A stretch of 64,000 nucleotides of DNA from Chrysoperla carnea (GCF_905475395.1 NC_058341.1:32007501-32071500); one strand, 5' to 3'. Counted from the first letter of the stretch, positions 38,401 through 53,896 are shown. A program made the numbers and translations. The notes: generated from the sequence alone by a model not told the origin.

Positions 38401-39960
38401 TTCCGTCACTGCAAAACCAGTTCAATTTTATCAATATTAATAAAATATAAAAATAAAAGAGATATGATAATTTGAGAAAGCTTTGAATATTATTTATACC
38501 AATAATTATTATATTAACCTGCCGTTCACGAAGGGACTTTCATCGTAGATTTAAGCTTCATTCTAAAAGCGCTTATGTGATATATGCTCGTTGTAATTAA
38601 TCGAATCGAAATAATGTTATGAAATTCAATAATTACAAAAAAAAAACCCTGATTATTTAAGTCTCGTAATTATACAAAAATTACTAGATAAAAATAATGA
38701 AATAATTATTGAAGGACGAAACGATGATAAAAAATTTAATTTCTTAAAATACGTCATAAAATAAGCGTCTATAGTTAATTTATTAAAAATTCTTATTGGT
38801 TAGCTTCCGTATGACGAACAACCTGAAAATTTAAATTAGACCCAAGAAAACAAAAATTTGAAACTCAACCTGGTGCTGAATTTATTCATCCCGAGATGTT
38901 TAGAAAAAAACGCATTTTCAAGAGTCTAATCTCGAAAACTATATCGCTAATCTATGAAACTGATCGCCACGATAAACTTGTCCTTTCATTTTGCCTTTAA
39001 AAGTAGCTAAAAACTGACTCTTGATAGCTTAAATTCCTTGATAAATCTTTCATGAGCTATGACCCAAATGATAGCCTCGATACGATTTACTTAACACGGA
39101 CAATTCGAACAAGATTTTTCATCTTTATTATTTTTATCTAGTATATGGGAAGAAAATCACATCAAATTAAAAATATTTTACGATTTTCTCCTGGTTGAGA
39201 CTAAAATTTTTTTTTATCCGAATTTGAACAGAATGTCAAGTTTGATCGAATAGTTTTTCAGTATTTTTCTTCGGAATACACCTTCGTGAATTGGGAAGCT
39301 ATTGAGATTTAACCAGATAAATAATGTGAAAGTCTTATGAATAAATAAATTCTTTTAGAAAATTATTGACTAATAATTTATCACAATATATTCCATGCTG
39401 AAATATAAACTGGTTTTGCTTATAAATGAGAATCAATTTGTTTTTTTCAACTTATAAATAGTGTAACTAGAATGGCAACAAAATATTTTCTTAATTTAAG
39501 TAATTGAGCCATTTTGAGTAAAATACAACAAAAAATATCATGGCCATTGAAAAAATCATTGAGCAAATGAGCAAATTTTTATTTTATCAAAAAATATCTT
39601 TTTTTAAACAAAATTGAAAATTAGTAGTAAATTCTTTTGCCTAAATTAACCCTAACGAGCGATGCATTATGCTTATTCATAGATAAACAGCTCTTCGACA
39701 TTTGGTACAGTTAATCGAAATAAGGAAAATCATTGAGGATTAAAGCCCTTATAAAAAAATTCTAGCTATATTTTTTGAAATGTTGTCTTTTAACATTTGG
39801 TAATCAAAATTTATGAGATTCTAAGACTAGATTTTTGATGGAGTTAATTAAAGTTTCATTTGTTTTTCTTTTGCCATTCTAATTCACAAAACAAAATATC
39901 ATATTCTAAATGAAAAATGATTCACTTAAAACAAAAATAAAATAAATTTAACACCCAAAA
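35449..39960. other. Intergenic region between SAMM50 and the visgun-like gene
   Basis: A/T-rich, with no supported gene. It contains the upstream region of SAMM50 (right of 35448), the tandem duplication and hairpin listed next, T/A-rich tracts around 37300-37620, and unassigned sequence at 38500-39350. Frames at 36034-36294 and 37003-37212 show no family motif. Confidence 0.4.
35955..36180. repeat. 58-bp tandem duplication followed by a GC hairpin
   Basis: A unit containing ACTCTTCCTGACATCTATTG and TGTATATCGTAGTTAATGAA is present twice in direct tandem with a period of 58 bases (35955-36012 and 36013-36068). About 85 bases on lies ACCGAGCAAAGCTCGGT, a perfect 7-bp stem with a 3-base loop, followed by CATCCAGATA. 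Helitron 3' ends have such a hairpin just before the terminus, but the CTRR end is not intact here, so that reading is tentative. Confidence 0.5.
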
Positions 39961-40097
39961 AATAGAATAATCAATAAACTATTTAACAGATCAAATTGGC
40001 GAGAAAAAAAATTAAAAAAAATAAATGCAGATGAGCTCAATTTTTTTTCTTTTTTCTTTAACTAATCAGCATTAACGAATATATTAATTATTATTTT

Positions 40098-43000
40098 TTA
40101 AAGAGTGTGATAATTACGGTCCGTACGTGCTTTGTAAAATTTATGGGATATAATTCCAATTGCTAACAAACCTAGTGTTAACATTATACCACCAATAAAG
40201 CTTGGGAAATCGAATCGCTGTGTGTGACTGTGTGGTGCAACTGTAGTAGTTGCTGGGGCAAGAGTTGTTGGTGCTACAGTTGTAACATTTGGTGCCAAAG
40301 TAGTAGTATTGGGTGCTAATGTAGTAGTATTTGGTGCTTGTGTGGTAGTTTTTGGAGCTTCGGTTGTAGTGTTTGGTGCTACAGTTGTACTTGATGTTGT
40401 AGTAGATGGCGTTGTAGTGTCGGGTTTGGGTGGTTCTGTCGTTGTAGAAGTTGTAGTAGTATTTGTTGAGGGTGCAACTGTCGTAGTTGTATTGTCTGGT
40501 GGTTGAGGTTCCAAAGTTGTATAAGGAATAGGTGATATACCAACCTCCTTTCCGGCTTCTGGCACAATCGCAGGTTCAGTTTCTGAAAATAAAATCAAAA
40601 TTAATATGGAGTTAAATCATAATATTATCTTCCGCAAAATAAAATAAGAGGTTGTTTTCTCGATGTGTGTTCGTTGCTCGAAAACTACTAATCGATACTT
40701 TTTTATTTAATTTCTAATTAAACTAGTGAAAAAAATCAATTGACTGAGTTAATTGTTAAAATATCCTGTAGAGAAAGTTATTAATGTCCGTGTTTGCAGT
40801 TATTACGAAAAAATGTTTCAAAGAAAAGGTGTTTATGGTTTAATAAAGAACATTTCTTACATTTAAACTCTTGTTCTATCTCTAACGGTTTACAAGATGG
40901 GTGGTCCTACGAACCTAAGATCAACTGAACTATGTTGCTCATTTACGAACTCGAACACTTTTAACGCGTGAGCACGCTATAAAAATTTCAACTTTATATT
41001 TTTTTTCGTTTTTGAGTTATTGTGATGACAGGCGGAAGGTCAAACGGAAATGAACTAAGTAGGTGATTTTATATCAAAATTATTACCTAAACCAAAATTT
41101 TGTTAGTATCATCAATATTTTAAACGGTACTAACTTGGGATTAAAATGAGAGTCCTTTATATATATTTCATACATACATGGAATAAAAATTTATATGCCT
41201 ATAGTATTGTCTGGTAAACATAAACAGGGTGTTCCTAAATCCAAAAAATTCGTGCGTTAGATCGAGAGAAAAATCAGAAGACTTTTCCTATTAGAATTCT
41301 ATTTACTATTTATCATTTTTTTGTTAATTATTTTTGGGACACCATATATTAACAATAAATTACCAGTTGGGACAAATGTTCCGTTTTCGCCATCAGGGCA
41401 GTAACATTCTGGAAGTACACATACAGATGGATCACAAGGTAGGTCAGGTAGATCTAGAACAGTTGAAGAAAGGTGTTAACTGTTTGCTAAGAAAATATAA
41501 TTGTAGATTTGGGTTGTATAAGTGGGTAGGTTGGGTAATAATTTCTGTCCACGAGAGACCACAGAAGCCACAGGGCCCATTGTGAAATCATATATGTGAT
41601 TTACTACCTTTTCCCATAATAATAGCATTTATTAGCTTCTCAATTATTTTGAGTAAAGCTCCTTCATGCACTACACCAACCAATCACAACCATAATTACA
41701 TTAATTTTGTGTTGTGACGGCGGGAATCGATCCTGTTACCCTAGCCATACTTCGTACGGAATTGATTATGCTTTAACCACCTGAGCTACTAGGATTGGCA
41801 GCTGCCGACAGTTGAAAGTAAACCTAGAATGGTACTTCAACAGTTAATGAAAGGTGTGTTTGCTAATAAAATAGCCTTGTATATTTCAGTGTTATAAGTG
41901 GGTAACATTTACATGGTCCCAAAATTCCTTTGTAAACCTGTGAAAAAGTCATCTTGCAAATTAATCTATTTTATTATATATAATATGAGGGATGATATCA
42001 ATTACACCACAGTACATTCTGCTGGGGCATTAAAAAATCATGTTAACTAATTCCATTAACCAACGCAACCTGTAGGAAAACTGTTCATTTTTATCTCCAG
42101 ATCATTTTGTAAAAATATTTAAATAATTACAAAATTTAACAAATACATTTGTATAAATGTACACTCACTGTCAGAAAAAGTGCCACGGTTAAAACATTCT
42201 AAGCGTACGCATCATATGTTATGTTATAATAGTAACACTTAGAATGTTTTAAACGTGCATTTTTTGTGACATTGAGTATACATGTGCATTCATGGTACCA
42301 CAGCATCCTGTTAGGGACATAACACTAAAATAAATTAAATTAATGCAGACATCTTTCACGTTTTTTATTTTGATAACAAGAATTCTTGTTATTCGTTTAT
42401 TTTTTAACATTTGTGGTAGAATTGAGACGCAACTTTGTGAGGTAAAATGACGCAGTTTTATACAGGTGGTCAGTGGATAACTCAGATTTAAGAATGGGGT
42501 GTTCTGTATATAGTTTTCTTCTTTTTTTAGTGTAGCATATAAAATCACGATGACTAAACTGCGTTATCTAACTATACAGAAAACTTTACTGAAATCTGTG
42601 TTACCATGGTGGCCACTGTTTTTCCAAATAAAATTTCCTGTTTTTTCCAGGTTTTCCAGTTGAATAATTCAAAAATCCTTTTAAATTGCTTTATGACTTA
42701 AGATTTTACAAGCATATGCGTCATTTTTTTAAATATTTCGTATAGAAAAAAAACTTTTATTATTTAGAACTTTTTTACGAAACTAATAAAATTCCCCGAC
42801 TTATCTCTTTTTTTTAATGGAATTTCCTGGCATTTCGTCAGCGTCACTTCACCTCATAAACACCATACAAGCTGAGTCCCAATTTGCATTCGTTCTAGGC
42901 GATTAAATGATTTGGAAAAACATTTATGATATATCATTTTTACTAATAATAAACCAAAATAATTCGTCAAGACTTTAGACAAAATTAAATCCAGCAAAAA

Positions 43001-43926
43001 ATCAAAAATAATGTTTTGTTAAATAAATTTATTAAGTGCAATAAATACGTTCCCACACATTCGATAAAGTAATGGTCCGACATTTCAGTGCTCTTCATAC
43101 ATCTCTAGGTAGGAGATATTTCACTGAACTGACGTGCACTGAAATATAGATAGGCTTTATTTCTCGTGTATGGCATAAGTTATGATAGCAGCTAAAAGTA
43201 TAAGGGCAGATTTTGTTGCCTACATCCTTCTGACCATTTCATATCGCTTTGTTTAAAATATTTTCACTCTTGAAACAATATAACCGATTTAAAAAGTTGG
43301 TATAATTAAAAGTCTGTACCAATTTTTTGTTATCGTAAAACTTTTGTATAACGTTCTATTGGTACCTCCCCCTTTAAAAACAAATTTCAATTTAGAGTGA
43401 AAAAAATTTTTTTTTATTCGGCAGTCTTATTAGAATTTTTTAATAAACTTTTTGAATTGAATTTACCAATGTTCGAAGATCTTTTAAAATAATTTTTAGC
43501 TCAATGCCATTCGGTAAGAGAATTCTTAATTAATTCATATCTAAAATTACCAAGGCCAACAAGGGCAATAGTGAAAATAATATATTCATTTTTTATAAAT
43601 AAACAAATTTTAAAGAGGGAAAAATTATTTTAAATAATAAACTGTTTTTTAACAGTTTTAGTTAAAAATTTATAATTCATTTAATTACATTGGGATATGA
43701 ATAATCCTCCATTTAATAACTGTTAACTGAATATAAAAATGTTCTAACAAACAAACACGTAAAAAGTGGGGAAAAACCGTAATTTTCCTTGTTATTCATG
43801 AAATATGTGTAAGTGTCAATTATAATTTAACATATTGATAACCTTACCTGTTTTTACTCCATTTGGTAAGGAATATGCTTGTATCACAAACAAAAATACG
43901 AAAATTGTAATATTTATTATTTTCAT
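40098..43926 (-). CDS. vsg: CD164/endolyn (visgun)-like sialomucin with Cys-rich module
   Basis: A type I membrane sialomucin expected at the cell surface and in endolysosomes. Coding exons: 43926-43848, 41453-41364, 40582-40098, total 654 bases, 217 residues. Exon 1 encodes a signal peptide (MKIINITIFVFLFVIQAYS). Exon 2 gives a four-cysteine module, CDPSVCVLPECYC, then PDGENGTF. Exon 3 has a Thr/Pro-rich mucin stalk with repeated APNTTT units and about six N-glycosylation sequons. It then has SFIGGIMLTLGLLAIGI as membrane span and a short tail ending YHTL, the Y-x-x-hydrophobic lysosomal sorting signal of CD164 and visgun. The membrane and tail region identify the family firmly. Exon 2 resembles the short Cys segment before the catalytic domain of insect chitin deacetylases. 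Its phases fit both neighbours, but a stray or alternative exon is not excluded. Transcript evidence is needed for exon 2. Confidence 0.82.
40795..41181 (-). repeat. Dispersed repeat, family A
   Basis: Inverse copy in intron 2 of the visgun-like gene, so in sense orientation relative to it. Recognised by the complements of AGAGATAGAACAAGAG, AAAAACGAAAAAAA, CATTTCCG and a terminal CATGTATGTATGAAATATAT. The long-form extension is present. Confidence 0.7.
41713..41796 (-). repeat. tRNA-derived SINE head
   Basis: On the minus strand TAGCTCAGGTGGTTAAAGCA supplies a good RNA polymerase III A box, and GGATCGATTCC a B box with one mismatch, about 45 bases apart. The acceptor arms do not pair, so it is not a working tRNA. 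A/T-rich sequence follows (ACAACACAAAATTAATG). It lies in the first intron of the visgun-like gene. Confidence 0.65.
42158..42282. mobile_element. 125-bp fold-back MITE, Tc1/mariner-like ends
   Basis: The left arm TGTACACTCACTGTCAGAAA, continuing through GGTTAAAACATTCTAAG, is matched by the inverse right arm CTTAGAATGTTTTAAACG ... TTTTTGTGACATTGAG then TATACA. The CACTCACTGTCA-type end and adjacent TA resemble Tc1/mariner-derived MITEs of insects. It lies in the first intron of the visgun-like gene. Confidence 0.65.
42603..42845 (+). repeat. Dispersed repeat, family C
   Basis: Contains GGTGGCCACTG, TTTTTTCCAGGTTTTCCAG, GCATATGCGTCATTTTTTTA, AAAATTCCCCGACTT and ATTTCCTGGCATTTCG. Copies are recognisable at 53330-53555 (inverse) and 55300-55480. 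Confidence 0.6.
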
Positions 43927-46669
43927 GATGAAAATTATGGTTTGTCTATCACTCAATATAGAAATATACTATCGTATGAATAATTATTCTAGAAGTAATG
44001 AAAATGTCGTCTCACAATTAATAATTATTATAACACAATAGGAAAGTGATTAGCGAATGATACACTAGTACTATAGGAATTAGGAAACAACTATTAGCGC
44101 CATTCAAGTGTAAATGGCATTTATTTGAACTAAACTGTCATATCTAGAAAATAATTCCATAGAATAACAAAAACTTAATACTTCTATATAAGTTTTAAAT
44201 GACTTTTTAAGTCTAAAGTTTAAAAAGGTTGTATTTTTTAAATTAAAATAATAAAAAATATATAAATTATCACAAAAATTTATTTTTTTTTAATCGAAAT
44301 ATTTTGGATTAAAACGTTTACATTATTTAAAAAGTTCTATGAAAATTCACATCTGTTTACATAAACAAAAAATTATAAAAACATAAAGATTAAAAATTTT
44401 GTACACAAAACGTGTTCAAACATCAAAAACAATTAGATTCTACCAAATTATTAAGTATTTGCTTGATTTAAAACTTTATTTTTCAACACAAACGAATCTT
44501 CCTTGATAAAAACCCACGGTCATATTTTGTCGGATCTAAACTTACCTGAATGCTCTACAGTTAGGGGTTAATTTTTTAAACAAAGGTCATATCATATGAT
44601 TTTCAAAATCCAAGGGAAAAATTTTCATTTTAAATTTACCGCCTCCAATTAATGACGTTTTAAGATTCACAGTTGAGTTTTATTTTCAAGGTCGGTGTTA
44701 TTATAAAAATAATAAATTTCAAAATATTGATTTTTTTTTAAAAACATAATGAAGTTTATGTTTTTCGGTAAATGTTCACTTTAGAATAGTTTTGGATATT
44801 ACTGTATTTTTTTTTCGAATTATATCGAACTATAATCAAAATGAATTTTCAAAAAAGACAACCCAATATAACTCAATCCAACATACTTCGATTCACATAT
44901 TACATAATTATGAAGTTAGGAACTTTATAATTAGATCGCAAGTTATGTGAGAATTGAATTAGGATGGGTCGAATTAAATTTTCGATTGTGAATAATTAGC
45001 AATCATCCTTGATCTGGAACAATGACCCTAAAACAATAATTTCTAAATAGATTATAAACATATAAAAATATGTTAAAAAGTTCATTATTTCTTATATCCA
45101 TTTGTCTTTTGTGTTCAAAGTATAGTAATTTTTTATTTTAGAACAACGTAAATATATCTGTAAATATCAAACCAACTTAAAGAAAAAATGATCAGACGAT
45201 AAGTTGTAGTAAATTTAATTTTCTACTATTAATAAATTTTCTTCTATTAATTTCATTTTCTACTATTAATAAATAACTTTTCACGAATAGAAAAGTGAAG
45301 TTGGTTTTTGAAAATCTATAGAAATACGTAAAATATAAACGTTTAAAACTCCTAATTAAACAAAGGGGAAAATATCGGCTAGTGACGTCATTGCACGGTA
45401 TCGCTATAAAAATTACATATTAAACTTTGTTTAAAAAAAAAACAAACACAGACAGCAATCTTTGAATGTTTATAACTTCTTCATTTTTCTATAAATTTTA
45501 ATTTAACTTTCAAATTTGGTTATAGTATCAAGTCTACTTTTGGAATTTTATTTATTAATTTCGTTTTTGTCTAACAATCACTTTATTTCTAAAGATTGCG
45601 TGGAAGCTAGCTCACATTATAGTCATGACTCATATTGATACTTGATACAGCTTACTACGCACATATTTTAAGTTTTTAAATTAAATGCAGTTTACTTTTT
45701 TATCACCTCAACTTCTTATAAGTGATAAAAAATTAAAAATTATCTCTTAAGTCTCATTAAATAACGTTAATACATTGTATATCAATTCTTTTTATACATT
45801 CTTTAGCCGTGAATATTTCATTTTGTAAAAATTTCACATAAAAGGCACAGATCTATATATTAAAGTGTCTCTATACGTGTAGATTTGTGAATAATGAAAT
45901 GCATAAATAAAATATATCTGACAACAATTAATAATAGAATGCGAAAATTGTCAATTGCGCTTAAGAACGGAGCTAGAAGTACGAGCGACTTGAGCTCCAG
46001 GGCCTTGGGCAATTTTTTTAATGAACTAAGAATTAGTTGCTCTTTTTTTGCACAATTTTCTGTAAATAAAGCTAATTTAGACCAAGAAAAAATAATGATG
46101 CCGCTGACTAAAAAAACATAAATTTATAGAAGTGGAATCATAAAATCTAGAAAAATATATATCTTACCTCTAAATAATCGAGGTAGCCAAGTCTTAAGGC
46201 ATTTTTTTATAGGATATACACGAAACTATGCCTTTATTTATACTTTAACGCCCCGTTGCATGTTTATTATGTGCACTTTAATTATAAATATCTCGCTTCA
46301 CAGACGTTTTAAAAGATCGATATCGGACTGTAGTGAATGGTAATGATGCCATCTACAATGAGCTTTGCATAAAACATGGAACTGCAATATGCGCATTTAA
46401 GATCTGCTATATACGAATGTATATGGTTAGCTTTATAATTTGACAATGTATACAAATATGAACTAAATATACACAAATACAAACACTATTTACATAAAAC
46501 ATGTATAATAAATTTAGATTTGATACATAAAAGAAGCAGTAAATTAGATATTAGGTAATTCAACATCTGTGAAATGCATTTATAAATAAATAAATAAATT
46601 TATTAATTTATTAATTTTGAGTAATATCAAATTGTTTTAAAAAACTATTTTAATACAAAATAGATAATA
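43927..46669. other. Intergenic region between visgun-like gene and ZC4H2
   Basis: The two genes diverge here, so both promoters should lie in this 2.7-kb stretch. No gene is supported. The frame at 45894-46121 lacks family motifs. The last 120 bases before ZC4H2 carry an AATAAATAAATAAATTTATT microsatellite (46583-46616). Confidence 0.4.
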
Positions 46670-49203
<2,534 letters not shown>

Positions 49204-52200
49204 GATAAAATGTAATTTTAATTTTTTTTTACAATTTATTTTTCCTTTTTTGTACTTAATATAAAAAATATTTGTATAAACTGTACATTTGACAAACATG
49301 TCCAGTTTATAGAAACAATAATCTACCAAAGTATGTTGAATATTTTGAATTAGGTCGCTTTGTGATCCGTTAAGGTGATTCTATATAAAAACTCAATACT
49401 GTAATATGAGAAGTTAATTTTATATTGGTTAATGTTTAATGATATGGTTAATGATCATGACGGCTCGATATGATCTACGTTGGAGCTTCGATTCGCTTTA
49501 CAATCGAGTCTGCTGTCAATGCAAATACGAAGATTCGTAGAATAAGGGATAATCCTGATGTCGAATTGGCCATATTACCCATGAATATGCAAAACTAGAA
49601 TAGATACCATGACAAAATTTGAAAATGAACTTTCAAACTAATAACTTAATGACCGATGAGTAGATCGGTTTGTATAAGGAATTTGTCTAGCTATTCTTCG
49701 TAAGAAATTTACGAATTATTTTAAACCCTTCAAACTGGTTGTGTTTCGTATCACAATTATTAATCTTGTGATAAGACACAATCTCACGCTACGAAATTTA
49801 AAACTTTGTTTAAAATATATTTTTTGGTTACATCTGTTTACGTGTGAAAATACATTAATTCATATGAAAGAATAGTATATCAAATTTATTTATTACATGT
49901 TCTGGATAGATGATGCCACTTATAAAGTATATTATTATAATAATTTTGTCGTATCTACGAATTTCGATTTTTTTTAGAATGGAAGTTGTGCTAATCTTTA
50001 TGACGATCGTCAGAGACGACTTTCGGGTGATGCGAATGATATCCTTGCACCAAGTAACGCCATCAACATTTCTTAAATTTTAAGACTATTTGACAACTTC
50101 TTTGGTAATTATATTTTCTTAACAATTAAAATCATGCTAGTTTTACTCTGTTGGTACAACTTGATTACGAATAAGTCATTGTACATTTTACGATGGGGCG
50201 CCAAAATAAAATACTGCACGCCTTCTTAAAACTTGCTAGAAATGCTTAACGAGAGTTTTCTTATAAAATCACCTTAAATAAAAAATATTCGAATCATACT
50301 GGAATAAATTTTGTGTTCATATTTACCTTTTTATAAGTCAAAACAACGTAATATGAAACGGAATTTAAAAAAATCATATTTCTGTAGTTTAAACAAATAT
50401 GTTTCAATTTCAATTGCATTTAATTATTGTAAGTTATTAATTAATTAGATTTACGTAAAAAATAAATTGTGTGATAAATATTGTGGCATGTTAAAATTGG
50501 AAATGATAAGTTATGATCCAGTTTATAGGGACTAAGGTTCGCTCGAGCGAAATTTACCACGAATGGCTATAAAAAGATATAACTAGCTTTTTGTCGGTAG
50601 ACAACTTGATAAACACTTAGTATAAAAACACGTTTTCGACGTTAATTTCTATATTAAAACGATGTACTCTTGGTAACGTTTTATAAGAATTTTTCTGACA
50701 ATTAAACTTTCTATGTGACATCAATCAAAAGATTTGCTGCGATCGATATTTAGCCTGAAAATGCACACTTAATTCCAAATAATTATAATAAAACATACTA
50801 GGGGTACCGCAAATGAGTCTCTCGCACCTAGACCAAGGGGTTCGTCTTTGCACTCCTTGAGAACAACCTTCCATCCGAAGGCTAGACGTCTCCGAGTAAG
50901 ACACGCTATTTTAAGCAGTTGAAGATATAGAATTCTGACGAGGCCAGATACCACGTAGAAAACCCACAGCTTCTCCGCCAGGATTTATCCCGATTGCTAC
51001 AACTTCTCCGCCAGGATTTCCCCCGATTGATGGATCCAGGGTTTCGAATCCAAACATTCGAAAATCCTGCAGGTTTAAATAACATGTATAGATTTTTCAT
51101 CGTCCTCCATACTGGCCTTACATATGGAATCAACAGTGTAAGTGTAAGTGGATTAATTGCTTCACTTGAAGTTTGGTTTGAATTTTAAAGAATTGTTGAT
51201 TCATTTTTCTGACTAAATATCGGTCTATAATTGCTGCATTTTGCTGTGTAAAAAGGACAAAGAAACACGTGAGACCCATACATATTATACGCTATTTTGT
51301 ATTATAATTTATTTTAAACGGTTTCCAAGTAAAATCTTTTTATTGTCTCTAGAGACTGGATTATTTTACGAAACATATGCTAAGACTTTTAATATTAATA
51401 AAGTTAATGATATGCAAAATTGCTTCTACTATGCTAGTCAAATAAAATTTTCTCACGGGGTGGAGAAAAAATGATTATTTATGATGAATAAAATTCCATC
51501 AGAGCTAGGACCAGGACTGCCTCTAGGGCCAACCTTTATTCAGTACCGAGTTAGGTTACTGAAATTATTCCAAATCAAATATTGTTATATAATTATTGAT
51601 TTTTAGTCACTTTAAATTACGTAGAAAATGAAAATAATTCGTTTTTGTTGATTGCCATAAATTATAAACAATTAGTCTATGCCCAAGAAAAAAAAAAGTG
51701 AATTTGGCAGTAAAATTTTTTAACACAAAGTTTTTTTGACTCTTGAATTTTTATTTTTGTTTTCAATTATACGAGTCAATTTAGAGTATGAGCTGGACAT
51801 AGAATATAACCAAATTACTCTGGTTTTGGATCCAATTATTCCATCTGGCAGCCCTGACTAGGACTCAAATTACGAACTTTTAGATGTCTAAACTAGCTAT
51901 AATCGATACGATATAATCATCAAAATTTAATTTTTTTTTTTTTTTTATTTTAAATAAATTAATTTATTATCTAAGGCGATAATTAAACAAAACTCAATTT
52001 TAATTAATTTGTTGTGTAATATGAGAATAGATGAGATTTAGATTGGCATTATTGATTAGTGTAAACTAGCAAAATAAAATTATTGAAATATTTGAAAAAA
52101 AGGAAATTATATATTTGTAAAATAATCAGTAGGGTTGCTACCAAAGAGTACAGTTTCGAAATGTTAAATAGATGTAAAAAGATCATGCAGCTACTCCGCA

Positions 52201-53046
52201 TATAAATCGTCATGTTCTTACAATTTTTTTCGAGTATTGTGGCATTTTATTTTTTTCTGTCATGTGAACTACTGTTACCGATTTTAATTATTAAAAGTCT
52301 TACATATTACGTTGGTATTCTATGATTTTTAAAATAATGTATGCTTTTTATAATGTAGAAAAGAAAAGATAAATATTATAATATCAATGTATTTTAACAT
52401 AATATTATATATTCGATATTTTAATCTATAAATACTAAGTACATACTTTATTTACTATTGTCTCGTGACTTTAATTAATTTAAGTAAAATCTAAATAAGT
52501 TCGGGGCAATATGAGAGTTAAAAATGACGGTAGTTGACATCAATGCACGTTCGTTTTTTAACGAACGTTTTAGCACTGCTACAAAAATTGATATTATCAA
52601 TACCTACCTTAAAAATAGTGGTAGAATCATCATTTGTCATTTTAACGCTCATGTATTTCTGGCCTTACGAATTTTACGTACATTTTATGTACGATATAAT
52701 ATGTTTTTTCTAGCATAATTTACTGGCTAGATCGTCTACCTATCACAAAATAGATTTTTAAATAAGATTGGTACCCCGATTAGTCTGCAAGAATTGGAAA
52801 ATTTACCATACTAAAATTGAAATAATTTTAATTGTCTATTATGCGATAAAAATTTTAGAATGTCTTCTTAAGATCAAACATAAAATCTGTGTAGAGATTT
52901 GTCAATTGCATAATAAATTAATTATTATTTATATTTGTTTGTGTATTTTAGCTTCCCTTCTATAAGATTTACGGAAAAGGCGAACCTTATATCTCCGTGA
53001 AATTAATCATTGCCTTCATAAAGCTTATGATTGACATAATGCTATT
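49204..53046. other. Intergenic region downstream of ZC4H2
   Basis: No gene is supported. It includes the ZC4H2 3' untranslated region. A GC-richer patch at about 49450-49600 and another at 50800-51150 may be old transposable elements (the second is listed separately). Frames at 51241-51474, 52524-52718 and 52768-52965 lack recognisable motifs. Confidence 0.4.
50800..51150. repeat. GC-richer patch with a 33-bp direct repeat
   Basis: CTTCTCCGCCAGGATTT..CCCGATTG occurs twice with a 33-base period (from 50970 and from 51003). The whole patch is clearly richer in G and C than its surroundings, for example CTCGCACCTAGACCAAGGGG. It probably derives from a decayed transposable element or old coding sequence. 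No domain was recognised on either strand. Confidence 0.4.
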
Positions 53047-53284
53047 TATACCATGTATATATGTATATGTATAAGTTTAGTCGCAAGTTCGTAACGTTTA
53101 AAAATATTGATGCTACGAACAAAATTTTGGTATCGGTGTTCATAAAATCACCCAATTAGACAATTTTCGGTTGTCCGTCCGTCTGTGAACACGTTAACTT
53201 GAAAACGAAAACAGATATCAAGCTGAAATTTTTACAGCGAGCTCAGGACGTTATTTTTATCTCTCGTAAAAATCTTAGTATACC
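53047..53284 (+). repeat. Dispersed repeat, family A (short form)
   Basis: It starts TATACCATGTATATATG and ends TCGTAAAAATCTTAGTATACC. The last 11 bases, CTTAGTATACC, are the complement of the GGTATACTAAG found near the start of other copies. This is evidence that the family is a MITE with short inverted ends. Confidence 0.75.
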
Positions 53285-53329
53285 GAAAGTGTGTGTGGAT
53301 CAGCAGAGAGATCTAGAATAATATCATTG

Positions 53330-53555
53330 TGGCCACATTATTGGAAAATCTGGAAATATCAGGGAATACAAATTGATTGTACATGTGATTGTAACATCTT
53401 GAGTTATATTTAATATTACGATTTTCGTACCACTTTCTTTCAAAGCGATTTTAAAGTAATAATTTTATCAGTAAATTTTTTAATTATTTAACTGGAAAAC
53501 CTAGAAAGTTCAGGGAATTTTATTTTGGAAAAACATTTAAAATTGAGAAAATCTA
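53330..53555 (-). repeat. Dispersed repeat, family C (inverse copy)
   Basis: GTGGCCACATTATTGGAAAA and TCTGGAAATATCAGGGAA at the left, AACTGGAAAACCTAGAAA and CAGGGAATTTTATTTTGG at the right. Both ends share GGAAAA..CTGGAAA..CAGGGAA-like sequence. It directly follows the family A copy. Confidence 0.55.
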
Positions 53556-53896
53556 ATCGAGAAACTTGACTCAATTATGAATTATCATGATGTTCTTCTG
53601 TTATCGTTGAAAATTGGGATCCAGTTAAATGATTGTTAATGAAAAATCCTAGTAGTTTGGTATTAAAATTGATTAGCATTTGGAAATTTATTTACAAATT
53701 TTTTTATCAATTCGTTCCCATTCAATATAGAACTGCATATAAGAACGAATAAGAAACTCTATTTTCGATTGTTTTGCGAATTCTTTCAATATAAAATATG
53801 TTGGAATTCTTACTTTAACAAACCCTAAATTTCTGTAATTCTTAAAAATTATAAAGATAATAAAAAAGAACGCATATAAAAAAATCGTTTTTACTT

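Noticed and set aside
40309-40506. Plus-strand Val-rich frame
   Set aside because: It is the complement of the Thr-rich repeat of the visgun-like gene; a compositional shadow.
41713-41796. A functional tRNA gene
   Set aside because: The boxes are present, but the acceptor and anticodon arms do not pair.
45894-46121. Plus-strand 75-codon frame before ZC4H2
   Set aside because: No family motif and no link by splicing to ZC4H2, whose own start matches the family.
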